6,206 nucleotides of DNA from Acidobacteriota bacterium (GCA_023265215.1 JAHFUH010000336.1:1-6206); one strand, 5' to 3'; numbered from the stretch's first letter, positions 1 through 6,206 are shown. Numbers and translations are program-made. The notes: generated from the sequence alone by a model not told the origin.

Positions 1-1
1 T

Positions 2-115
2 GCATCCGAGGATAGTAACTACTGCCCGGAATTCGGGCGGAAAGTAAAGAACAGGCAGTTGGTGTTTCTACCAGATACCGGCGTGCGCCAGTGGAGTTTC
101 GAGATTTCGGCCTAG
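2..115 (+). CDS. C-terminal fragment of an unidentified protein (5' end outside the window)
   Basis: The frame beginning at base 2 is open to a TAG at 113-115 and gives 37 residues, including YCPEFGRKVKNRQLVF and a terminal VRQWSFEISA. The alternating hydrophobic pattern resembles the last beta strands of a beta-sandwich domain. The other two forward frames meet stops early (TAG at 13-15, TAA at 45-47), so this is the only frame that can run in from the left. The CPEFG turn followed by a 'LVF' strand reminds me of the C-terminal sandwich of heparinase II/III-type polysaccharide lyases, which often sit beside wbuB- and wecB-like genes in polysaccharide loci, but 37 residues are too few to name a family. 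It lies 111 bases before the fused gene on the same strand, so the two could share a transcript. Confidence 0.6.
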   Translation, partial: ASEDSNYCPEFGRKVKNRQLVFLPDTGVRQWSFEISA

Positions 116-127
116 AAAATAAAAGCT

Positions 128-204
128 CACCGCAGAGGCGCAAAGAACGCAGAGACACAATTATATTTCTCTGCGTTCTTGGCGCTCTCCGCGCCTCTGC
201 GGTG
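128..204. repeat. Imperfect palindromic intergenic repeat built of CGCAGAG units
   Basis: The outer arms CACCGCAGAGGCGC (128-141) and GCGCCTCTGCGGTG (191-204) are exact reverse complements over 14 bases. The inner arms AAGAACGCAGAGA (143-155) and TCTCTGCGTTCTT (168-180) are exact over 13 bases, with a 12-base AT-rich loop (156-167) between them. The right side carries ten extra bases (181-190) where the left has one (142). The left arm holds two CGCAGAG units (131-137, 148-154). The right arm holds three in reverse complement: CTCTGCG at 169-175 and 195-201, and a variant CTCTCCG at 185-191. The transcript would fold into a strong 27-bp hairpin with one bulge. It has no T-run after it, so it is not a classical terminator. 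It looks like a dispersed REP-like element, and it ends 22 bases before the start of the next gene. Confidence 0.88.
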
Positions 205-226
205 CTTCTTCTTTCCTGATTATTAA

Positions 227-2728
227 GTGTCTCCAAAAAACATTCTGTTCCTGACGCATTACTTCCCACCCGAGGGGAATGCCCCAGCCAATCGTGTCTA
301 CGAAATGGCCCGCCAATGGGTGGAGGATGGCTATCAGGTTACCGTGATCACCGGTGCCCCGAGCGTGCCGGATGGCGTGGTGTATCCCGGGTATAAAAAT
401 CGCATCTATCAGCGCGAGAATATCGACAATATCAATGTCATTCGAGTTGTTACCTACCTAGCCCCAAATAAGGGGACGTTTCGCCGGATCCTGAATTACA
501 TCAGTTTTATGCTTACCGCATGGATTGCCGGCCTTTGTGTTTCAAAGCCCGATATTGTTATTGCCACCAGTCCGCAGTTTTTCTGCGGCTGGGCGGGCAT
601 TTTGGTTTCCAAGCTCCGCCGCCGGCCATTTATTCTGGAAATCCGTGATATTTGGCCTGAGTCCATAGTGGCTGTCGGGGCCATGACAAATCAAAGGATC
701 ATTCACTTCCTGGAATGGCTGGAGAGGTGGATGTACAGACTGGCCCACCATATCGTGGCAGTAGGTGAAGGGTATAGAGAGCAACTGCTTGCGAAAGGCG
801 TGGATGCGCAAAAAATCACGGTAATCCCAAATGGAATAAACGCGGACGAATATATTCCGCAAAAATCCGGCGGTGAATTGCGCCGCCGGTATGGATTGAA
901 TGGCGAATTTGTTTGCGCATACCTCGGAACGATCGGGATGGCTGCGAAACTGGAAATTGTCCTGGATGCGGCTCGCCGGCTGAAGGACAATTGCATTCCA
1001 CACATCAAATTCATGCTCATCGGAGATGGCGCGGAGCGAGAGAGGCTGCAACGACAGGCTGCAGAGGAGGGCCTTGAAAATGTCATTTTCACCGGCCGCC
1101 AGGATAAACGGCTCATTCCGGAATTCCTTGCTTCAGTCGATGCCTGCCTTGTGCATTTGAAAAAAACCGATTTGTTTAAATCGGTGCTTCCCTCAAAAAT
1201 ATTTGAAGCGGCAGCCATGCAAAAGCCCATTATTATGGGCGTGGAGGGATGTGCTGCCGACCTCATACGGCGTTCCGGAGCCGGCATATGTATTGAGCCG
1301 GAAAACCACGCGGCTTTGTGCGATGCTGTCCTGTCCCTCTCTTCAAACCCTGACCTCGCCAGGCAATATGGACAGCAGGGCAGATCATATATTCTCTCCC
1401 ATTTCGACCGAAAAATCCTTTCGCGTCAATACGAGAAACTCATAGAAAATCTGGTGAATGAGGCAACGGATTCATCCGCAATGGTGAAAGGCGCTTATTA
1501 CGCGCCTTCATATAAATTCAATATATCAGCAAATGCTACCCACGGAGTTCGTATGAAGATCCTTCATGTTGTCGGCGCGCGGCCTAATTTTATGAAATTG
1601 GCGCCGGTCAAGGCCGCCCTATCGCTTCGCAAAGGCATCCATCAGGTCGTTGTTCATACAGGACAGCACTATGATACATCGATGTCGGAAGTCTTTTTTC
1701 AGCAACTTGAAATTCCCAAGCCTGATTACAACTTGGGCGTGGGATCTGCGAGCCATGCGCAACAGACTGCACAGATTATGATGCAGTTGGAACCGGTGGT
1801 TTTGGAAACCGCGCCGGACCTGGTGCTGGTTTATGGCGATGTGAACTCCACGGTGGCGACCGCTTTTGTCTGCTCCAAAATGCTGATTCCTCTTGGTCAT
1901 GTGGAGGCCGGACTCCGCTCTTTTGACCGGACAATGCCCGAAGAGACAAATCGGATTTTGACGGACCAGTTGGCCGATCTGCTTTTTACTCCATCAATGG
2001 ATGGAAATAAAAACTTGATGAAGGAAGGGATCTCATTCGAAAAAATACATATGGTCGGAAATGTCATGATCGACACTCTCGTTCGCCTTCTGCCGCGAGC
2101 CAGTTGTGATGAACTGCTGAACAAATCGGGACTGTCACGACGCCAATATGCTCTGGTAACTTTGCATCGACCCTCGAATGTAGATGACGCGGCAAAGCTG
2201 GGTGTTATTTTTGATACCCTGAACAAAATTTCGGCGAACCTCGATATAATTTTCCCGGTGCATCCTCGCACAAGACAAATGATGGGGGGCATGACTTCAA
2301 TAAGCATTTCGCCAAAACTGCATTTGATCGATCCGGTTGGATACCTTGAATTTCTTGCTCTTCAGCGGAATTCGGCATTCGTGATCACGGATTCCGGCGG
2401 AATCCAGGAAGAAACAACCTATCTTGGAATTCCCTGCATAACTCTCAGGGATAACACAGAGCGGCCAATCACCGTCAGCATGGGAACGAATGTGCTTGCC
2501 GGAAGGAATATGAATCGGCTGACTGAAGAAGTCGACAAGATCATGCACGGAAAGGCGAAGCCGGGGACAATTCCTCCCATGTGGGATGGAAAGGCGGGAG
2601 AGAGAATTGCTGATTATGTTGAAAACATGCAGCCGTCGAGATCTTCAGGCCAGCAATTCCATATCGAAGACTACCCGCTTCCGGCATCCGGTAATTTGGA
2701 TGGCGTAACTGCTCTGCGGGATTTCTAA
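227..2728 (+). CDS. wecB: Fusion: WbuB-like GT4 glycosyltransferase + non-hydrolysing UDP-GlcNAc 2-epimerase (WecB-like)
   Basis: One uninterrupted 833-residue frame carries two complete enzymes. Residues 1-about 408 are a GT-B fold, family 4 glycosyltransferase of the WbuB type. It shows the N-terminal ILFLTHYFPPEGNAPANR, RDIWPES at 140-146, IPNGI at 200-204, GDGAER at 266-271 and the C-domain PSKIFEAAA at 322-330, whose Glu327 corresponds to the second glutamate of the GT4 nucleotide-sugar motif. Residues 443-833 are a full-length WecB-like epimerase that interconverts UDP-GlcNAc and UDP-ManNAc in the cytoplasm. It shows VGARPNFMKLAP near the start, HTGQHYD at 477-483, YGDVNST at 536-542, HVEAGLRS at 558-565, PEETNR at 571-576, LHRPSN from 646, PVHPR at 677-681, DSGGIQEE at 722-729 and RDNTERP at 741-747. 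The residues matching the catalytic acids and histidine of E. coli WecB (Asp538, Glu560, Glu572, His647) are all present. About 30 residues follow the last expected helix as a tail of unknown role. The start is a GTG directly after an in-frame TAA (224-226) with no Shine-Dalgarno. The next Met (residue 27) would remove the first Rossmann strand, so GTG is the better choice. These two families are normally separate neighbouring genes. The sugar donor and acceptor cannot be read from the sequence. Confidence 0.93.
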   Translation: MSPKNILFLTHYFPPEGNAPANRVYEMARQWVEDGYQVTVITGAPSVPDGVVYPGYKNRIYQRENIDNINVIRVVTYLAPNKGTFRRILNYISFMLTAWIAGLCVSKPDIVIATSPQFFCGWAGILVSKLRRRPFILEIRDIWPESIVAVGAMTNQRIIHFLEWLERWMYRLAHHIVAVGEGYREQLLAKGVDAQKITVIPNGINADEYIPQKSGGELRRRYGLNGEFVCAYLGTIGMAAKLEIVLDAARRLKDNCIPHIKFMLIGDGAERERLQRQAAEEGLENVIFTGRQDKRLIPEFLASVDACLVHLKKTDLFKSVLPSKIFEAAAMQKPIIMGVEGCAADLIRRSGAGICIEPENHAALCDAVLSLSSNPDLARQYGQQGRSYILSHFDRKILSRQYEKLIENLVNEATDSSAMVKGAYYAPSYKFNISANATHGVRMKILHVVGARPNFMKLAPVKAALSLRKGIHQVVVHTGQHYDTSMSEVFFQQLEIPKPDYNLGVGSASHAQQTAQIMMQLEPVVLETAPDLVLVYGDVNSTVATAFVCSKMLIPLGHVEAGLRSFDRTMPEETNRILTDQLADLLFTPSMDGNKNLMKEGISFEKIHMVGNVMIDTLVRLLPRASCDELLNKSGLSRRQYALVTLHRPSNVDDAAKLGVIFDTLNKISANLDIIFPVHPRTRQMMGGMTSISISPKLHLIDPVGYLEFLALQRNSAFVITDSGGIQEETTYLGIPCITLRDNTERPITVSMGTNVLAGRNMNRLTEEVDKIMHGKAKPGTIPPMWDGKAGERIADYVENMQPSRSSGQQFHIEDYPLPASGNLDGVTALRDF
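1451..1552 (+). other. Linker between the GT4 and epimerase domains, resembling a former intergenic region
   Basis: This stretch encodes residues 409-442 of the fusion, between the last helix of the glycosyltransferase (ending RQYEKLIENLV) and the Met443 that opens the epimerase. The encoded peptide (GAYYAPSYKFNISANAT in its middle) matches neither family and shows no clear secondary-structure pattern. The DNA is AT-rich around 1507-1535 and contains a perfect hairpin and a Shine-Dalgarno, which are features of a gap between two genes rather than of a selected protein linker. The in-frame sequence has no stop, but several codons (TAT and TAC at 1496-1501, TAT at 1511-1513) are one base from one. 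Confidence 0.6.
1488..1508. repeat. 7-bp perfect inverted repeat inside the fusion linker
   Basis: AAGGCGC (1488-1494) and GCGCCTT (1502-1508) are exact reverse complements around a 7-base loop (1495-1501), followed by the AT-rich CATATAAATTCAATATA. In the transcript this forms a stable small hairpin within coding sequence, 44 bases before the internal ATG. It could be the remnant of a weak terminator or a processing hairpin that once separated two genes. A chance palindrome cannot be excluded. Confidence 0.5.
1544..1555 (+). promoter_or_regulatory. Internal Shine-Dalgarno and ATG for a stand-alone epimerase
   Basis: GGAG at 1544-1547 lies five bases before ATG 1553-1555, which is in frame with the fusion (codon 443). 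The ATG begins MKILHVVGARPNF, the typical N terminus of WecB-like enzymes, so initiation here would give a normal-length 391-residue epimerase. By contrast, the GTG of the full frame has no Shine-Dalgarno at all. The site is therefore a credible independent or reinitiation start. Whether it is used cannot be told from the sequence. Confidence 0.6.
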
Positions 2729-2771
2729 CATTCCCGTTATGGAAGGCAAAAGGTACATCATTAAGATTCAC

Positions 2772-2784
2772 CGATCAAAGATCG
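2772..2784. repeat. Small inverted repeat in the convergent intergenic gap
   Basis: CGATC (2772-2776) and GATCG (2780-2784) are exact reverse complements around a three-base AAA loop. It lies 43 bases past the end of the fused gene. With only 5 bp and no T-run it is at most a weak pause or terminator element. Confidence 0.3.
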
Positions 2785-2791
2785 TATTAGT

Positions 2792-2820
2792 TTCCCTGGG
2801 AGCGTTGTCTCTTCCAGGAA
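2792..2820. terminator. Possible hairpin terminator at the end of parC (convergent gap)
   Basis: TTCC-c-TGG-GAG (2792-2802) pairs with CTC-tt-CCA-GGAA (2809-2820) around the loop CGTTGT, giving ten base pairs with two small bulges. It touches the parC stop codon (2821-2823) and lies between two convergent genes, where a shared terminator is expected. No U-tract follows on either strand, so it is not a canonical intrinsic terminator. The rest of the 92-base gap shows nothing further. Confidence 0.35.
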
Positions 2821-4863
2821 TCAGCTGTCGATGAACTTGCCGGGAGGGCCGTTAAGTTCGTCATTCCAATCCGCCGCTTTTACTGAACCAATGTAATCGA
2901 TCTGATTCGCCGTCAGGACAAGCCCCTTCGCATCCCGACCGCGCACCGGTTGGCGCTCCACCGCAAATTTCTGCTGCCGGATTTTGATCCGCGCATCCGC
3001 CGCATACCGCACATAAAGAGCCGCAGGATTGTCCTCCGCAAAAAAACGAACGTTGGCGCCTCTCGGCGCAAATCGCGATTCACGATTCGTTACCAGCCCA
3101 CCCATCATAAACTTCTTGTAAAACACGAAGAAATCCAGCTCATAAACCGCCGTCATCACGCGTTCACGCTCCAGGAGCGCGCAATAGATCAGGGAAGTGT
3201 CCACAAACACTTTCTCGGGCGGCGCTACGACTTTGCATTTGCCATCCTTCCAGATGAGCAGAAGCCTGTCCAGCGGAGAACACGCGATCAGCGCATCGCC
3301 TGTCACCTTGTGGCCGAGATATCCTTTTTCGCGATCGTAGCAGATCTTCAGCTCGTGCGCTGTCAGCTCGCGTTCTGATATTTCGCTGAATGTAGCGACG
3401 CGCGTGCGCCGCGGATATTCCGGTCCATGTTTCCTGAGGAGACTGCGCAAGTACCGGATCGCATACGGCACAATACCCGATAAATCCAGCTCCACCCCTC
3501 CAAGTTCGCCGCGAATGCTATCGATTTCGCTCCGATTCTTTTCCAGATCGAATAACGATATTCGCCGGATCGGTATGCCCAGCAATCCCTCCACATCCTC
3601 GCGTGTGATATCCCGCTCCAACTCATTGCGGAAAGGCGCCAGCCCTTCCATTACCGCCTCGTGCACGGCTGCCGCAGTATCGCATTCTTCAATTTTCTTA
3701 TAAATGCGGTTTTCCACGAACAGGCGTGCCAGCGTCTTATGGTGCATTTCATCCATCAGGCGGCGTCGTTTGCGCTGCAGCTCGCGACGCAGGATTGCCA
3801 CCAGCCGGGACGTGTTGTATCGCAAGATTGCGGGTACGTCCATTTCAACCGGCTTGTTGTCCCGGATCACCACGATCCGGCTTGAGATCTGCACCTGGCA
3901 TTGGGTGAATGCGTACAAGGCCTCGGTTGCCCTCTCAAGGTCCTGCTCCGCCGAGAACTCGATCTCGATCTCCGCCTGTTCAGCGGTAAAGTCGTTGATG
4001 CTTTTTATTTTGATTTTTCCCCTGCGCGCCGCTTCTTCAATGGAGGTTGTAAGCGAATCGGTGGTTGCGCCGGCTGGAAGCTCCCTTACGACCAGCGTGC
4101 GCTCATTTTTTTTCTCGATGCGCGCTCGCACCAACACATGGCCGCGGCCGTTGTCATAGGATTTGGCGTCCATCAGGCCGCCCTGCGGGAAATCGGGCAG
4201 CACGCTGAACGGCTTTTTGCTGAGTATGGCAATTTGAGCTTCGAGCAATTCAGCAAAATTATGTGGCAGAATGCGGGTGGAGATCCCAACGGCGATCCCC
4301 TCGGCGCCCAGCATCAGTAAAAGCGGGAGTGTTGCCGGCAATGTCACCGGCTCCTCTTTGCGCCCGTCGTAAGTTGGTACGAAATCAGTCAAGTCGTCGT
4401 TGAAAAGCTCGGTCCGGGCAAGTTCGGTCAGCCGGCATTCGATGTAGCGCGCGGCTGCAGGCGGATCGCCGGTGAACAGATTGCCGAAGTTGCCCTGGCG
4501 TTCAATAAAAAACTGCCGGTTTGCCAGCCCGACCAGCGCCTCTTCGATGGATGCGTCTCCGTGCGGGTGGAATTGCATGCAGTAACCGACGATGTTGGCG
4601 ACCTTGACGAATTTTCCGTTGTCATTCTGGTGCAGTGAAAAAAGAATACGGCGCTGCACCGGCTTCAGTCCGTCATCCAGATCCGGAATCGCACGATCTC
4701 GAATTACATAGGCGGCGTATTGGAGAAAATTCTGATCCATCATCCGCTTGAGCGGACCATCTCCGGCGCCCTGCAATCCACCCACAGCAGGGGCCGTCGG
4801 GCCCTCGGGCGCCAAGGATTCGGTTTCGCCAAAAAGTGGTAATTCCTTCTGTTCGTCTGTCAT
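2821..4863 (-). CDS. parC: DNA topoisomerase IV subunit A (ParC type)
   Basis: This 680-residue protein is the DNA cleavage and religation subunit of a type IIA topoisomerase that works with the ParE product to unlink daughter chromosomes. A Pro/Gly/Glu-rich, probably disordered N-terminal tail (residues 1-37) precedes the winged-helix core. The core has YAAYVIRDRAIPDLDDGLKP (49-68), the quinolone-pocket segment HPHGDASIEE (99-108) and GNFGNLFTGDPPAAARY. Arg139-Tyr140 are the catalytic pair that attacks DNA, and the DNA-intercalating Ile is in GAEGIAVGIS (Ile190). A basic helical coiled-coil region follows (about 355-395 and 435-480). The last roughly 180 residues are a shortened C-terminal domain without the GyrA box (QRRGGRG), which favours ParC over GyrA, as does the length. 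Motifs match the divergent Bacteroidota/PVC type. The ATG overlaps the parE stop as ATGA (4863-4860), implying translational coupling. A weak GGAA lies just upstream. The gyrase-like position equal to E. coli GyrA Ser83 is Ala104. Confidence 0.95.
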   Translation of the reverse strand: MTDEQKELPLFGETESLAPEGPTAPAVGGLQGAGDGPLKRMMDQNFLQYAAYVIRDRAIPDLDDGLKPVQRRILFSLHQNDNGKFVKVANIVGYCMQFHPHGDASIEEALVGLANRQFFIERQGNFGNLFTGDPPAAARYIECRLTELARTELFNDDLTDFVPTYDGRKEEPVTLPATLPLLLMLGAEGIAVGISTRILPHNFAELLEAQIAILSKKPFSVLPDFPQGGLMDAKSYDNGRGHVLVRARIEKKNERTLVVRELPAGATTDSLTTSIEEAARRGKIKIKSINDFTAEQAEIEIEFSAEQDLERATEALYAFTQCQVQISSRIVVIRDNKPVEMDVPAILRYNTSRLVAILRRELQRKRRRLMDEMHHKTLARLFVENRIYKKIEECDTAAAVHEAVMEGLAPFRNELERDITREDVEGLLGIPIRRISLFDLEKNRSEIDSIRGELGGVELDLSGIVPYAIRYLRSLLRKHGPEYPRRTRVATFSEISERELTAHELKICYDREKGYLGHKVTGDALIACSPLDRLLLIWKDGKCKVVAPPEKVFVDTSLIYCALLERERVMTAVYELDFFVFYKKFMMGGLVTNRESRFAPRGANVRFFAEDNPAALYVRYAADARIKIRQQKFAVERQPVRGRDAKGLVLTANQIDYIGSVKAADWNDELNGPPGKFIDS

Positions 4864-6206
4864 GGTTCCGGTTCAACCACAAGGTGATTCATGATGTACT
4901 GCCGGCGCTCCGGCGTATTGCGTCCCATATAAAACCCGAGGATTGCCGGCACATGGTGGCGGTTTGCCAGGCGCACCGGTGTCAGGCGCATTTCCGGTCC
5001 GATGAACCGCTTGAATTCCGTTGGCGAAATCTCTCCGAGCCCTTTGAAACGCGTCACTTCGGCGCTGCGCAAATCTTTCGCAGCCAGGTCCCGCTCGTTT
5101 TCGGAGTAGCAATAAACCGTTTTTTTCGGATTTCGCACGCGGAAAAGCGGCGTTTCAAGGATGTGGACGTGCCCTTCCTGGACGATGGGTTCAAAGAAGC
5201 GCAGGAAGAAGGTCAGGAGTAGATTCCGGATATGCAGGCCATCAACGTCCGCATCGGTTGCGAGAATGATCCTGTTGTAGCGCAGGTGTTCCGCGGAATC
5301 TTCAATATCAAGACTGCGCATGAGGTTATAAAGCTCTTCATTCTTGTACATAACGTCGCGTTGCAGGTCGCAAACGTTCAGCGGCTTGCCCCGCATGGTG
5401 AAGATCGCCTGGCAATTCACATCCCGGCAACTCACGATCGAACCGGCGGCGGACTGCCCTTCAGTGATGAAAATCATCGAATCCTCACCGTGATCTGCCC
5501 GTTTGTTGTAATGGATTTTGCAGTCCTTCAGCTGCGGGACGCGGATCGAAGTCGCCCGCGCTCGTTCGCGCGCCATCTTCTTGATGGACTGCAGCTCCCG
5601 GCGCAACTTGACCGTCTCTTCGATTTTGAGCAGGGCTTTTTCGGCAGACTTGGGATTCCGGTGGAGCAGGTCGGTGATGATTTCGCGCACCTGTGCAACC
5701 ATTTCACCCCGCAGTTCGGTATTGCCCAGCTTGTTCTTTGTTTGAGACTCAAACACCGGCTCCTGCAGCCGCACGGCGATAGCTCCGGCCATCCCTTCCC
5801 GTATGTCGTCCCCATCGATCTTTCCTTTGGAGAATTCATTGAATCCTTTGACCAGGCCTTCCCTGAATGCGCTCAGATGCGTGCCGCCGTCGGAAGTGTA
5901 TTGGCCATTTACAAAGGACAGGAATGTTTCTTCAAAACGCTGAGTATGAGTGACGGCCAGTTCGAGGGTTTTCGAGCGGAAATACAGGGGAGGGTAGAGG
6001 GCTTCGTCGCCGACTTCATCGTGCAGGAGGTCCAACAGGCCGTTGCGTGAAAGAAAAATCTGGCCGTTATACTCAATGCGGAGGCCTGCATTCAGAAAAG
6101 AATACAGCCTGAGGCGGCGGTCCAAATGCTCAGGATTGAATGCGGCTTTGCCGAAAATTTGCGGATCCGGCTCGAAATGAATCAATGTGCCGTCCGGTTC
6201 CTCCGG
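4860..6206 (-). CDS. parE: DNA topoisomerase IV subunit B (ParE type), N terminus outside the window
   Basis: The visible 448 residues run from the right edge to a TGA at 4862-4860. The frame is open at base 6206 and reads PEEPDGTLIHFEPDPQIF, so most of the GHKL ATP-binding domain (roughly the first 160 residues, judging from GyrB/ParE) lies upstream and the true start is not seen. Present are SFVNGQYTSDGGTH of the transducer domain, the QTK loop (5736-5744) that contacts the ATP gamma-phosphate in this family, and the TOPRIM domain. In TOPRIM the metal-binding Glu is in ITEGQSAAGS (Glu codon 5460-5462) and the acidic triad is in DADVDG (5241-5255). RFKGLGEISPTEF and FYMGRNTPERRQYIMNHL close the protein as in short ParE proteins, with no GyrB-type insert. 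The canonical EGDSA motif is EGQSA here. It is the first gene of the visible operon, with parC directly downstream and overlapping by four bases. Confidence 0.96.
   Translation of the reverse strand, partial: PEEPDGTLIHFEPDPQIFGKAAFNPEHLDRRLRLYSFLNAGLRIEYNGQIFLSRNGLLDLLHDEVGDEALYPPLYFRSKTLELAVTHTQRFEETFLSFVNGQYTSDGGTHLSAFREGLVKGFNEFSKGKIDGDDIREGMAGAIAVRLQEPVFESQTKNKLGNTELRGEMVAQVREIITDLLHRNPKSAEKALLKIEETVKLRRELQSIKKMARERARATSIRVPQLKDCKIHYNKRADHGEDSMIFITEGQSAAGSIVSCRDVNCQAIFTMRGKPLNVCDLQRDVMYKNEELYNLMRSLDIEDSAEHLRYNRIILATDADVDGLHIRNLLLTFFLRFFEPIVQEGHVHILETPLFRVRNPKKTVYCYSENERDLAAKDLRSAEVTRFKGLGEISPTEFKRFIGPEMRLTPVRLANRHHVPAILGFYMGRNTPERRQYIMNHLVVEPEP

Noticed and set aside
161..166. TTATAT as a -10 promoter box for the fused gene
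   Set aside because: It is the loop of the palindrome and has no -35-like sequence at the right distance.
128..204. Reading the palindrome as an intrinsic terminator of the upstream gene
   Set aside because: There is no T-run after either arm, and the repeat-unit structure fits a dispersed element better. It might still slow transcription.
128..204. CRISPR-like repeat from the repeated CGCAGAG units
   Set aside because: Units are seven bases, inverted rather than direct between arms, and have no regular spacers.
542..1287. Overlapping minus-strand open frames opposite the glycosyltransferase domain
   Set aside because: They overlap each other in different frames, have no domain signal, and run against a frame with all the GT4 motifs.
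1511..1517. TATAAAT as an internal promoter for the epimerase half
   Set aside because: It is AT-rich by chance in the linker and no convincing -35 element precedes it at 16-18 bases, so it was not listed as a feature.
3404..4320. Several + strand open frames opposite parC
   Set aside because: Low-complexity Arg/Ser-rich or Cys/Gly-rich translations typical of the antisense of a conserved gene, with no supporting start signals.
5232..6050. Long open frame on the + strand opposite parE (272 codons)
   Set aside because: It lies wholly antisense to well-conserved parE codons in a GC-rich region. Its translation shows no recognisable motif, and the reverse strand carries the clear TOPRIM and transducer motifs.
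2821..6206. Annotating the pair as DNA gyrase gyrB/gyrA
   Set aside because: Subunit A is short with no GyrA box, subunit B ends like short ParE proteins, and the motifs match the divergent ParE/ParC type. A dual-function enzyme cannot be fully excluded without the rest of the genome.

Overview
The window reads as a chromosomal segment from an uncultured-type bacterium, most likely of the PVC superphylum (Verrucomicrobiota, Kiritimatiellota or Lentisphaerota) or a Bacteroidota-like relative. This rests on two things seen here. The topoisomerase IV pair is of the divergent ParE/ParC type, with subunit A motifs MQFHPHGDASI, GNLFTGDPPAAARYIECRL and DGRKEEPVTLP and subunit B motif RDVNCQAIFTMRGKPLN, rather than the proteobacterial or Firmicutes type. 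There is also an intergenic palindrome built from CGCAGAG units, a kind of dispersed repeat I associate with such genomes. The assignment is inference; no 16S or tRNA is present.

Layout. Positions 2-115 (+) hold the last 37 codons of a gene that begins before the window. Positions 116-226 are intergenic and dominated by a long imperfect inverted repeat (128-204). Positions 227-2728 (+) are one uninterrupted 833-codon frame joining a WbuB-like family 4 glycosyltransferase to a complete WecB-like non-hydrolysing UDP-N-acetylglucosamine 2-epimerase. Positions 2729-2820 are a short convergent intergenic gap with two small hairpins. On the minus strand, parC (4863-2821) follows parE, which enters from the right edge (6206-4860) without its N-terminal part. 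parE and parC overlap by four bases (ATGA) and form an operon.

The left half belongs to cell-surface polysaccharide synthesis. The epimerase half would supply a ManNAc-type (or related 2-epimerised) UDP-sugar, and the glycosyltransferase half would add a sugar to a lipid-linked or growing glycan. The right half encodes the two subunits of topoisomerase IV, the ATP-driven type IIA enzyme that decatenates replicated chromosomes. The two halves converge and have no evident functional link.

The most interesting point is the glycosyltransferase-epimerase fusion. Its linker (about residues 409-442) still looks like an old intergenic region: an AT-rich stretch, a 7-bp perfect hairpin, and a GGAG Shine-Dalgarno five bases before an in-frame ATG exactly where a normal WecB would start. 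The locus may therefore give both a fused protein and a free epimerase, or it may be a recent stop-codon loss. Secondary points are the absence of a ribosome binding site at the fusion's GTG start, natural changes at quinolone-pocket positions in both topoisomerase subunits, and the two-versus-three unit structure of the palindrome. I saw no mobile element, CRISPR array, RNA gene or defence system, and nothing here that I would call a wholly new system.
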